Source: Pyxicephalus adspersus (Eukaryota; Chordata; Amphibia; Anura; Pyxicephalidae). Taken from it: DNA of 64,000 bases. This document shows positions 23,716 to 33,746 of the stretch, one piece after another. Numbering within the stretch: the first letter of the stretch is position 1; every line of letters starts with the position of its first letter. Under the pieces are notes generated by a model. It was not told the DNA's origin and ran no database searches. It saw only the letters and a list, made by a program, of their open reading frames with translations. The stretch lies in contig NC_092864.1 in assembly GCF_032062135.1 (NCBI RefSeq), positions 20,327,043-20,391,042 on the forward strand, given 5' to 3'. The position numbers were made by a program, and so were the translations under genes.

Positions 23716-24894
23716 TATGTGTGTAAGACATAGTTTATCTGTGGATAAAGCTGGTTAGATAACCATTGCAGTTTTGTATGTCCAGATACACTTGAGCAGA
23801 GTTGGGTATTAAGAGTCCCTGTAGTGAGATACACGGAAAGCTAATCTAAGGGTGAAAATGCTGCCATAATTGTCCACAGCCTGCAAGGGCTATCCCCCAA
23901 TACAGGAAATGGAATACTGACTAACAGGTGCTTTGTAAACATTGCTGAAAGGGTAAAAGAGAAAACGTACAGTCCATCATTTCTAAATTTTAATGATGTC
24001 CTACATATTGATGTTTTTGTTTTTTTTTGGCCATAGTTCCACAAATATAAGAGAGCTAATATATTGTTATAATTTACTGGAACAATTTAAACACTGTGTT
24101 TATTCTTTAAACTGTCCATAGAAATTACAAGATTGTTGTTTGATTCAGACTTCAGCAGATGTCTGCGGTTACTTTAGACAACGTTTTAAGGCGCTGTAGC
24201 TTTTGTCAAGTTAAGTTATTATGACTTACCGCTCCTCAGAGCTAACAGTAGCAGGACTGCTGTCTGCAAAGTGTACAGAACACCACATCTCCACAATGAA
24301 TGCACATATGACAGAACTGTAATTGTAGGTCGATGGGGTTTTCTTTACATTTCTCAGACATATCCATCTAATACAGAGACCCATCATATGAGCCTATCAC
24401 ACAACTGACAATCTTTCCTTGAGTGACTGACAGGCCTGTTACACATGCACAAACCATACTCTGGCTGAATTACATTAGGACTGTAAAGTACATTTGTTAG
24501 GTTTTGGAATAAATTATATATATTATACTGTTATAGGTTATTATTTATAGATAATTTAATCCTATCAATCATCAGATTACTACTGAGGAAAACCAAAAGG
24601 TCAGTGTATTTTGTTACTGCCATTACATTATGGGGAATAATCACAGTGGTATAAGAAGAAAACATATTACCAAGTCTGTTTCCCATGGAACAGGCAGTTC
24701 CATGGGAAACTAGGCATTAGATGACTATTCAAAATGTAGGTGCAACAGACAAGAATAATAGAGAAATGTGGTCCTCCATCAGGCAGGGCAAGTGGCACGA
24801 GGTAAAACAAAATATGGTAAGCAGGGTGGTAGCTTAGGCTGGGTTGCCCGATCCAAATGCAATAGTAAGCCAATGCTTTGGCCCAAAACTCATT
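23716..24894. other. No recognisable feature
   Basis: Continuation of an unknown region, possibly the same repeat as the motif at 23678. No frame, RNA gene or known repeat recognised. Confidence 0.4.
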
Positions 24895-25060
24895 AGTGCT
24901 CAACCCAGGAATTTTTTTGAGCAGGATGGGAAGAAATTGTAGGCGGGTGGCATCCCCTGTATTGTGACCCAACTCTTCAGTAGCCACATAAAAACAGCCG
25001 GGTGGCTACTGAAAAGTGCCGGGTGGTGCGCCCAGCTAAAAGGGGCTGGGGAGAACCCTG
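24895..25060 (+). mobile_element. Short hAT-like MITE family, copy 2
   Basis: Same family as 16438-16594. Starts AGTGCTCAACCCAGGAATTT, ends GGGGAGAACCCTG, and retains the GCCGGGTGG / CCGGGTGGTGCGCCCAGC segments. CTCATT directly precedes and directly follows it, a probable target duplication. Confidence 0.8.
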
Positions 25061-26098
25061 CTCATTCCTACCATGTTTTAACTGTCTCTAGAGGCAATCA
25101 ATCAGTATTGCTGGAGTTGTTTCTGCAATAGGTATTGATTTTATTCTGAGAAATCCTTTTAAATAACTGATGTTCTCTTTTAAGGCACTATAGCATTGTA
25201 TTTTATAAAGTCTGATAATCTTAGTCCAGAAAGCCAACCGTTCTGTAAGATTACCAAATAATGTGATCTATGTTTTAACAGCCTCTAAAGTAAGTGGTAA
25301 TGCGTATGGATTCAGTGGAACCCTAGTACATACCCTACAGGGGTTGCTACTGGGGAAGATGAATTACTATCTTAGGTTAAGGTCTCAATGTGCTGCACTC
25401 TTACTAGTTTGAGCATTTTCCAGTAGTCTCTGTGAACCACAACCACTCCTCCCATTGTTAAGGAGAGGAAATAAGGGTCCTGTCCTAGAATATTAATGCT
25501 GTACCTCTATAGAGACAGTATGATCAGATCACAAGGATAAAAAAAAGAAAATAAATAAATGCATTCAGCATATCTAAGGATGGCGAAGATACAAAATATT
25601 ATATTTTTGTTATGGGGTTTATAAATGCTTTAATTTTTTCTGAAATCATGACCTAAGAGAAAAAAGCCATAAAAAAAAAACATATATAAAAACTTTACCA
25701 TGGCTACATTGTGAGTAGCGTCTGAAATTTTCCTCTAGTTCTAATTTCTAGTTTTTAATTTTTGGAAGCACCCTCAGATAACCTTCAAATCAGTTATTAA
25801 AAAAGAAAACAAAAAACAAAAAAAACACATACTGACTGCTATAAGATACATCCTTTTAACCCTTCCAAAAATGTGTCCTACCAATTTTTGTCTAAATGCA
25901 TTCTAATAAATAAATGGAAAGCTTGCATTTGTAAAAGGCACAGACATAAAAAGGCCAGGCAATGTTCTTCTTTATTTAGCATCTGTTGAGGGCCCCATGT
26001 AGCTGGAACAATTCTTTTACCAAAATTCTCCATTTGCCAAAAGCTTCACATTGCAAACATAACCGGACATCTGAAAAATACCATTGGGCATAGCTTAC
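25061..26098. other. Probable intron downstream of the coiled-coil exon
   Basis: AT-rich sequence without frames or recognised repeats, apart from short A-rich runs near 25670 and 25800. It lies on the 3' side of the minus-strand exon. Confidence 0.45.
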
Positions 26099-26243
26099 CT
26101 TACTAAGCAGCAGCACTCTCTTCTGAAGGCGCCTTACTAGAGCATCCTGCATTTCTCTTTTCTTTTTCTCTTCTAAAAAGCTATTTTGCAATTTTAGAAG
26201 CTCATCCTGAAGTTTCTGTCGGGCATTTTCCAGCATGCGGGCA
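26099..26243 (-). CDS. Internal coding exon of a coiled-coil protein (gene not identified)
   Basis: A 145-base exon on the minus strand. It begins after a pyrimidine-rich acceptor (CTTTCTGCTTTGTTATAG) and ends at an AAG/GTAAGC donor. It enters with the last base of a split codon, then encodes 48 residues: ARMLENARQKLQDELLKLQN, a Lys/Glu-rich middle (residues 24-31), and a basic/leucine-rich end VRRLQKRVLLLSK. Leucines and other aliphatics recur at heptad-like spacing, so a parallel coiled coil is likely; there is no signal peptide or membrane segment. I do not recognise the family with confidence. Good splice sites, the abrupt loss of protein character on both sides, and a sequence unlike any repeat here support a real exon. 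No second exon was found in the window, implying long introns. Two overlapping donors are present, and I chose the one that keeps the longer frame. Confidence 0.72.
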
Positions 26244-27052
26244 CTATAACAAAGCAGAAAGTGCCCATCAGTAAAGAGAGCAAGCAAACAAATAGACAAT
26301 TACAATACAATTACAGGACAACTTGTTCATTTGAAGCTAAGAAAAGGTGCAATGACTGCAGATAGCTAATGTTCAAATTGTAGAATATATCATCTGACGC
26401 AAATAAAACATACATTTAAGTGACTAATTGTTAACAGAATAGCAGATTTAGCAGTTTAATCTTCCTTTATTTGTTTAAAAAAATATGTACTTTGCAATTG
26501 TGCAGGTTTGTTTTAAAGTTAGACTTTATTTAAATTATAATTTTTTAGAATTATTAGAAATATATACATTGGTATTGCCATTTCTGACCCAATTATCTAT
26601 ATGATATACAAAGTTACCTGACTGGCTGCAAACCTACATACTTCACCTTCATTACAGTATCACTCAGTGGCATAGGCTATATTATTCTCTAACTAGCAAC
26701 TGAGAAAATGATGGCTGGGATATGGCTGGTTAAGCATTTTAATAGCGATCACTGCAAGGTAAGGTAAACGTGGTGCTCATCCTAATATATCCCTTATAAA
26801 TCACAGTATTCTCACATACTGCCTTTGCAGCTGAAAACATAACAGGTTACAAACTGGAATTGGATTCTTTAATGAAAGCTTCCTGAATAATAACTATTAC
26901 ATCTAAAAGACACGTTTCAGTTAGATGCATATCACAACATGCCCTCTAAAACCAAGACTGGCTCCAACCCCATGATTTCAGAGCAGCCTTATTATTCAAT
27001 GAAACCAATTATTACCCTACTAGGAGAGCTCAACAGCTAATATGCAAGTTTA
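26244..27052. other. Probable intron upstream of the coiled-coil exon
   Basis: AT-rich sequence; nothing recognised beyond the acceptor of the exon at its left edge. Confidence 0.4.
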
Positions 27053-27233
27053 GGTAAACTCAAGTTTAAACCCAGAATTTTTTTTAAGCCGGGTGGGAAG
27101 AAATTCTAGGCAGGTGTCAGCCCCTGTATTGTGACCCAACTCTTCAGTAACCACCCAAAAACAGCAGGGTAGTTACTAAAAAGTGACGGGTGGTGCTCCC
27201 AGCTAAAAGACTGGGGAGAACACTGGGTAAACT
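27053..27233 (+). mobile_element. Short hAT-like MITE, copy 3 with perfect 8-base duplication
   Basis: GGTAAACT at 27053-27060 and 27226-27233 brackets an element (27061-27225) of the same family as 16438-16594, with diverged ends CAAGTTTAAACCCAGAA and GGGGAGAACACTG. The 8-base duplication is the hAT hallmark and supports that assignment for the family. Confidence 0.88.
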
Positions 27234-28065
27234 GGTAGCAATTCTGTAGCGAGCTGGGATACGGCTGTCTGTTTTAGCTCCGTAACAATTAATAAATGAG
27301 CTTTGATCATGCATTTAATGTCTTCTGTAGCTGCAGGCCCTGTGGATGTATGTATACAAACACAAATACTCTTCCTTGAAATGAAGAATTAACAAATCAC
27401 CATTCTGTACTTGACAAGATTGAAATAGGATGAGTCTTATGTAAGGCATTATTTGTACCTATTAACTCAAAAAATACTATTTTCTTTTTCTATACACAAA
27501 AAAAAGAAAAAAAAGAGCTTTTATGAAAAGCATAAGTTATGACTAAAATTAAAGGTTCTTCTAAAATTTCCTTTTAATCTGATTGGCTTCAATGTGTAGC
27601 ACACCCACTTTTATCAGTCTCAGCTATAAACATGCTCGGAGAACACACAAATTCAAGGACTTCTCAAAAAACACTCAGCTATAAACTTCAAAAGGATTTG
27701 AGGGAAAAAAAATATGTTTACAGATAAACTTATATTGAGTGTTTAATACAGCATTCAGGTTTGTCAGCTATTTTATTACCCAATTACATCAGCAGAAGAC
27801 AAGAACTGTGTGGATATAAAAAGTCACTCAACAGCTTTACACATAAAGTTTAACGGTTAATATGTTTAAATGGTCAGGTGTAAAGAAAAGGAATGGAATG
27901 AGAACATAATTACAAGTTGATCAAATGTTTTCTGTTCGATAAACTTTAATTGAAAGAGTTTTGTGTTTCCCAAAAGTGCTGTATATTGAGAAAAACAATA
28001 CTGAATATGTTACCTGCCCATATGTAGACGGCTCATTTAAAAGCACTCAAACACCATTTTTTCAA
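27234..28065. other. No recognisable feature
   Basis: AT-rich sequence; no frame or repeat supported. Confidence 0.4.
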
Positions 28066-28319
28066 ACTCGCCTACCCGTCTTCTTATGTCTCGTAAAACC
28101 ATCATTACTTCCCACCACTACATATCTCCCCTCCTATTGTGTGTAAATTCCCTCACCTACTAGATTGTAAGCTCTTCTGGGCAGAGTCCTCTCCTCCTGT
28201 ATCACTGTCTGGATCTGTCATTTGCAACCTCTATTCAATGTTCAGCGCTGCGTAATATGTTGGCGCTATATAAATCATGTTTATATTATTATTATTATTA
28301 TTATTATTAAATAATAATA
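28066..28319 (+). mobile_element. L2-type 3' tail, copy 2
   Basis: CACCTACTAGATTGTAAGCT, then GGGCAGAGTCCTCTCC, CAGCGCTGCGTAATATGTTG and GCGCTATATAAAT, followed by about nine TTA units. Resembles the TTAGACTGTAAGCTCCTTGA-type L2 3' UTR of other vertebrates. Same family as 13331-13428 and 44811-44990. Confidence 0.8.
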
Positions 28320-29036
28320 GACTGAACTAACAATTACCATTTCTTAATTTTAGAAATGTTTGCAATTTCTTTCTGGTTTACCAGCTGAAAGAAAGATCTT
28401 GATTTCAATCTCTAATTGGGAGGTACAAAGCTATTATTTCATAAGGCGCTCCATGTATCAGACAATGGCTGATATTCTCACCAACAAGAAATACAATAAT
28501 GCAAATTATTTTTATACAAGGTTAAAGAAAAGAAAAACTGCTCAGTTCCTTGCAGGGTAAAGAAAGCTAGCAATGTATGGGCAGACCTTTTATTAATATT
28601 ATCAGTTGGATTCTCTGACAGGGATCTCAGATACTTACATCAGCACTTCATTTCTTACACCACGATTTTTTGCAAAACATCATTATGTAAGTTATTTTCC
28701 CAACTAGGCAGAAAGTAGTCAATCATTGGGTACAACCTTTCTTTACTTCTTATCATCTATCCTTTCCCAGGATCTTGATGTGTTCCACATTTGTCCTAAC
28801 TTATGGTTGCAAGCATATAAATGTATACAGTAACCAATTACAAAATCATATTTAAGTAATATAGGAGTATAAAAATAGGTGCTGAATTTGGTGCTCAAGA
28901 TGGTGAGTAGAGGATTATACAAGAAAAAAACAAAACAAAAAGTTGCATTAATACACCATTTTAGTTGTATTACATGCATTAGGGCAGTCAAACAACACGT
29001 TAGTACCTTCAGTTTAGCCTTTCTCTGCTTTTGTTT
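28320..29036. other. No recognisable feature
   Basis: AT-rich; the frame at 28360-28560 has no domain or splice support. Confidence 0.4.
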
Positions 29037-29264
29037 TTCTTTTTAACGGGGGAGTCCTTGAAATAACTTTCAGGTCTTTAGAGAACCCCTGATATAATTA
29101 CTAGATATACAAATCACAGTACATTAGTGTGGTGGTCAGTGGGAAGAATGTCACCCTTACAGATAGCCAAAAAAGATCATTGGTGTCACCTGAGGTCCAA
29201 ATTGCTCATTGCTCAAGGAACCCCCCCAGCAACCTCCGGAGGAACCCTAGCTGAGGAAAACCGT
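29037..29264 (-). mobile_element. hAT-like non-autonomous repeat, copy 2
   Basis: Inverse copy of 4049-4350. On the minus strand AGGGTTCCTCCGGAGGTTGC, TTGAGCAATGAGCAATTTGG and GACATTCTTCCCACTGACCA follow each other in the same order. Left end A-rich on the minus strand. Confidence 0.7.
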
Positions 29265-30656
29265 TTCATATTTGGTGGACTAAGATAAAGGAAAGAGCAG
29301 TTTTGTGGTGAAGACCAGGTGGTCCCACAAACCTATGAGTTTATGCCATGGTATCATCACTTCAAAGTTTTCATGTACAACAAAAGAAAAATAAGTTAAA
29401 CATTAATTAGGAAGAGGCTTTCAATAAAAGTATTAAAAAGATATTTGTTACGCCTTAAAAAATAAAAAGTGTTCCAGGTTTAGAGAGCCCTGCATTTCTT
29501 AGAAAAAAAGGTGGCATACGGAGCCAACAAAGCCTCGAAAAATGACATCTTCCTGTTAAATGTAATTATCACTGTGCCCTGTCTAATAGTATATTTAAGT
29601 GACATTACTGCCGTATCAGCGTCTTCCTCCGGGTATAAGTGATTAAAAAGTACAAAGCAAAACCAACAATGTGTTACTGTTGATAAACTGAAAAGCAATT
29701 TTAGGATACAGTTTAATTCCAGACTCTTTATAGTTCAATGTTATAATCACCAGCTGTGAAATCAAGTCTTTTCTGCTGCACATTCAGGTGGGAAGGTTCA
29801 CTGTTTGGGCTTTAAATCTTGCCACGAAAACAGATCATTTAATTACATAAGCTCTATCACTGCTTCTGCTCATGGTTTTAATTAGTTTACAAAAAAAACT
29901 TACTGGGACACATCAAATTACATAAAGGCATATAAATCAGAATAGCAGTTTTCACCTCCACTATTACTCTGTGAATTGCACACAAAATAGGTAAATACTA
30001 TGTTTTACCAAAGTGTACCAGTTATACAACAAAGATTGTGGAAACCCAACATAGGCTATAGTAGCAGTGTCAAACTAACCAGCATATTTGATGATACAGA
30101 TGTGGTGCAGTGTGTTTTTATTGTCTCCCATACACTGCAGCTCAGTGGGATGATTTCAGCATCAGAAGCAGTGCTGCCACTCTAGAAAGTATGGTCAGGT
30201 CATACGGACTATTGAATCCACAGGTAAAATACTTATATATCTTACGCTCCCTGCAATATCTCCTTATTGCAAGCACAGCACAGCCTACCAGTGACAACCC
30301 TGATCTGAATTCCGGAGTATAGAATCATTGTCACAGGATTGCAGCACTCTGAACATTTGTTTTTTTTTGTACTGAACATAGGTTTATTTAGGCAACTCTC
30401 TGGGATGACCCTGTATTTTATTAAGCAAACAATATTCTATGACACACACAATGCAACCATGTTTAGGGATCCCTATTAAATCTTTATTTTTGTGTGTCCC
30501 TCAACCGGGGAGATTTCCCGTGTTTGTCCTGATGCCATTACATTGCCGATATTGGTTTAAATAAACTATATCCCTCTTAGTGCAAGCAGAGGGAGAAGAA
30601 AAGATGGCTTTCTTGGAAAACTTGTGAAGATAAAACAATATTATTGAAATTTAAGT
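29265..30656. other. No certain feature
   Basis: AT-rich. The stretch 29700-29900 is repeat-free and complex but not distinctive. The frames at 29480-29698 and 30110-30322 are unsupported. Confidence 0.35.
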
Positions 30657-31713
30657 ATATAGAAACCAATATTCGGTGATCAACCTACTTATAGGACTTT
30701 TAAGGCCAACTTTTACCACTAATTATTGTATGAAATTCTTGTCTCTTTATTGAATATCATCATTTAAACTCCTTTTTAAAACCAAAGATAATTAAAACCA
30801 TTGACACATGATAGATACTCCTTATTGGGGTTTAGCCTTCTTTTTCTATGCGTTTCACGGATATAATCCGCATCTTCAGGAAAAAGATCTACAATCATAA
30901 AATAAACAATTCATTTCTAATCCAAAATATTCATATTTGACACATTTACAATATTATCTTCATCATTCAAAAATATGGATGTACCTGGTAAGTAAGAATA
31001 TGTGAAGCCCTTCCCACATGAGATGTTACAGCGTGAAGAGGACAGCGATGAGTGAATATGTTATCCCATAAATAATGACCAAATAATGTCCCTAGTATAT
31101 TAAAATGTAAAGGTAAAGCAATTTTGCATATTCCCTCTTATCTTTTATTTCTTACTGTGACTTATTTTACAACTGTATATTTCCTAATGCAAATACATTT
31201 AAAAATATTAATTATTCAGCTGTGCTTCAAATTATTATTAGCCTGTTTGTACCCACCTTGTGTGTTGTGATTCATTGATTATTAAAGGAGAATTGAATAT
31301 TCATTTTACTTCTCATGTGCCAAATGATTCTGTTAAATTGTGGATCATATGAATCTCTTGCAAATACCTTATCTATTCTCCTAAATAGTTCCAGTATATA
31401 TAAGATTCAAAAAGATTATAATGTTTTCAAAGCAGTTTCTGTCTGAAAACACCTAGGGCTTCCTTTTTTAAGTGTTGCTGTCTTGTCCTCATGCTTCGTC
31501 CCAGTGTGTCAGCGTCTAATGTGTGCAAAGATCTCCGTTATAGCGAGTTTCTGTACCACCCTACACATCTACCATAAAAAATTGTTTGTTTGGTTTCAAA
31601 AAAGAGTTTTAATGATATCCGATAAAGAGAAGAATTTTATACAATAATTAGTGGTGACTGTTGACCTTAAAAGTCCTGTAAGTAGGTGGTTCACCAAATA
31701 TTGGTTTCTATAT
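30657..31713. mobile_element. Element with ~135-base terminal inverted repeats (1057 bp)
   Basis: The left arm starts ATATAGAAACCAATATTCGG. The right arm, inverted, starts ATATAGAAACCAATATTTGG. Arms continue with AGGACTTTTAAGGYCAAC and CCACTAATTATTGTAT and stay alignable for about 135 bases (30657-30795 and 31580-31713). The interior has no coding frame, so it is non-autonomous. It carries a hammerhead-like motif at 30840-30886. No convincing target duplication was found and the superfamily is unknown. Confidence 0.8.
30840..30886 (-). ncRNA. Hammerhead-like motif, copy with 7-base stem I
   Basis: Minus strand in order: CTTTTTC, CTGAAGA, one base, GCGGAT-TAT-ATCCGT hairpin, GAAA, CGCATA, GAAAAAG. 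CTTTTTC and GAAAAAG are perfectly complementary and abut the core as stem I would. The hairpin closes with six pairs, one of them G-U. The base after U16.1 is A, an allowed cleavage nucleotide. The extra base before the hairpin is not in the canonical core. Function is inferred only. Confidence 0.42.
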
Positions 31714-31933
31714 GTTTGAAAGGGATGTGGCCAGGTTAACTGAAACAGGTTGGATTTGTCAATGATATTTTAATTTAAGTAGCTTAAACATAACAATTTA
31801 ACTCAATAAAACATAAAAAAACAAAACAAAGCTTGATGGGCTCATTGAAACATAGCATGCAGCCCTGCTTACATGTCAATATTTACATGTCACATCGTCA
31901 TTTTTAAGGTGATGAGTATTTGTCTCATTCTCC

Positions 31934-31961
31934 AATGCGTTTCGCACACTGGCTTCATCAG
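31934..31961 (-). ncRNA. Hammerhead-like motif, canonical CTGATGA copy
   Basis: Minus strand: CTGATGA, AGCCAGTGTGC, GAAA, CGCATT. This copy has the exact consensus CTGATGA and GAAA. The stem II candidate is only two base pairs and stem I is weak (CC:GG, then mismatch). Not inside a recognised inverted-repeat element. Confidence 0.32.
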
Positions 31962-33156
31962 GGGATCACTTTTAGCTCAATCTTGTAGTTTAATCTGCTC
32001 TCTTACACACCCAGAACCTTGTCAGAATAAAGAACAGAAGCTCGGGCCTGTCCCTATTTCAATTTGCTTTAGACCCCCTTTGTCATTCTCATTAAACAAA
32101 TTGCATGTCTTAAAGCAGAAGGTCAAGAAGTCAAATAAGTCCCTCTACAAATATTTTAATTAACCTTACAAACCCCGAGATCTCACTCTACAACCTATTT
32201 AAGGTGAGAATATTCTGCAGCAATACTTGAGGTTTTTGCTTAGATATCAAGAAATCGGCGGTACTATTTTTCAAAACCAAAGCCCATTCACAGAAACCTT
32301 ATTCCAACAACTTTGCTCTACAAATGTGTAGAAATTACCTTCCATGTTGGTATAATAAGTATACTTTCCATTCATTGTTAGCGGTCTATCAGAGCTGAAA
32401 GAGAGTATGACTGCAACGATCCAATTTGAATATAAGTCTCGCTCTAGCTATTTGCCTACCTCTAGACCAAAATGTCTGGAAAGGCCATAAACACTTGGAA
32501 ACCGAGTGATTCTAGTCAGAGGGGTAGCAGATTACGCAAATTTTGTAATTTTAACACAATCCTATTTATAGGAAACCGGAAAATGGCATGAAATCCATAG
32601 CACCTTTATATTTTTATCAATAATATGAAGTTGAAGAACAGAGAAATCTCTATTTCTTTCACAAGCAAGCAGTCTTTTTGTAATATATTCATATCATGAT
32701 GTATAACAAAACAAGAAAAGCAGTGCGTGGGTAGAGTACCACGCTGTACAATTTACCCAACCACAGAATTAATCCTATTACATTCTGTTCCCCGAGCACA
32801 GTGGCATTTTCAAACCTCTTATACTTCAAAACGAATCTACATCATCTCTAAATGTTACATTCCATTCACAAGGCTCTCATTTGATAGGTCCTCAGAACAA
32901 CTCTGCAGCCATGTTCTCTGATCAGAAGGATCATATTTACAGAGAAAAATGAGCTTATCAAAGAAAAATGTAGTGATGTGCATATGAGAAATAGGAATTC
33001 ACGACAGAGGGCAGAAACACTAATATAAAATCTACAATTGGAAGAATCTGAACTTTCACGGTGCAAAATGTAACAAAGCTTCTTTGCTGCTGTATAGTTT
33101 ATACTGTAGACATCATATGTGTGCTGGAATTTAATAGTTATGTCTCTTTCTGATTG
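31962..33156. other. No recognisable feature
   Basis: Unique AT-rich sequence; open frames of 64-66 codons are unsupported. Confidence 0.4.
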
Positions 33157-33295
33157 AGATGGGAAGAAAGAGAAGAGAAATAAAGAGAAAAGAGAAGAGA
33201 AGAGAAGAGAAAAGAGAAGAGAAGAGAGAAGAGAAGATAAGAGGAAAGAGAAGAAGATAAGAGGAAAAAGAAAAGAGAAGATAGATAGATAGATA
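33157..33295. repeat. Polypurine (GAA/GAGAA-rich) tract ending in (GATA)n
   Basis: Nearly 130 bases of almost pure A/G on the plus strand, built of AGAGAAGAGA-type units, ending in about four GATA units. It directly abuts the Tc1-like end. The serine/leucine/phenylalanine-rich frames on the other strand are artefacts. Confidence 0.92.
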
Positions 33296-33560
33296 CAGTG
33301 AGGGAAAGAAGTATTTCATTTCCTGCTGATTTTGCAACATTTTCCCTCTGACAAAGAAATGACCAGTCTATAATTGTAATGGTAGGTTTATTATAGTTGT
33401 GACAGACAGAATAACAACAAAGAACCCTCAAAAACCCAGTGCTTGAAAGTCAGAGCTTGATGTGCATTGTAAAGAGTGAAATAAGTATTTGATCCCCTAT
33501 CAACCAGCAGGTATTTAGGAACACAACGTACTTGCACAGCTCAATTAACCATGACTGGAT
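33296..33560 (+). mobile_element. Tc1-like transposon end with IR/DR structure, truncated
   Basis: TA then CAGTGAGGGAAAGAAGTATT at the outer edge, and GAGTGAAATAAGTATTTGAT about 180 bases inward. These are the outer and inner direct repeats typical of Tc1-family IR/DR ends in fishes and frogs. Between them are CTGACAAAGAAATGACCAGT and the GACAGAATAACAAC block. No transposase frame or opposite end follows; the element stops before the inverted L2 tail. Confidence 0.88.
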
Positions 33561-33561
33561 G

Positions 33562-33717
33562 TTATATTATTATTATTTTTAATATTAAACAGGAGTTATA
33601 TAGCGCCAACATATTACACAGTGATGTACATTAAATAGGGGTTGCAAATGACAGACATATACAGACAGTGGCACTGGAGGAGGAGAGGACCCTGCCCAAA
33701 GGAGCTTACAATATAGG
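33562..33717 (-). mobile_element. L2-type 3' tail, copy 3 (inverted)
   Basis: Minus-strand copy of the L2-type tail: TTA units at the left, ATATAGCGCCAACATATTAC, GGGGTTGCAAATGACAGAC and GAGAGGACCCTGCCCAAAGG. It ends where a short plus-strand piece of the same sequence begins. Confidence 0.8.
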
Positions 33718-33746
33718 TGTAGATTGTAAGCTCTTTGGAGCAGGGT
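33718..33746 (+). repeat. Short plus-strand L2-type fragment forming a palindrome with its neighbour
   Basis: TAGATTGTAAGCTCTTTGGA followed by GCAGGGT is the inverted complement of 33690-33714 (CCCTGCCCAAAGGAGCTTAC...), with a spacer of a few bases. Confidence 0.75.

Noticed and set aside
33131..33431. Ser/Leu/Phe-rich minus-strand frames resembling a membrane protein
   Set aside because: Artefact of the polypurine tract read on its complementary strand.
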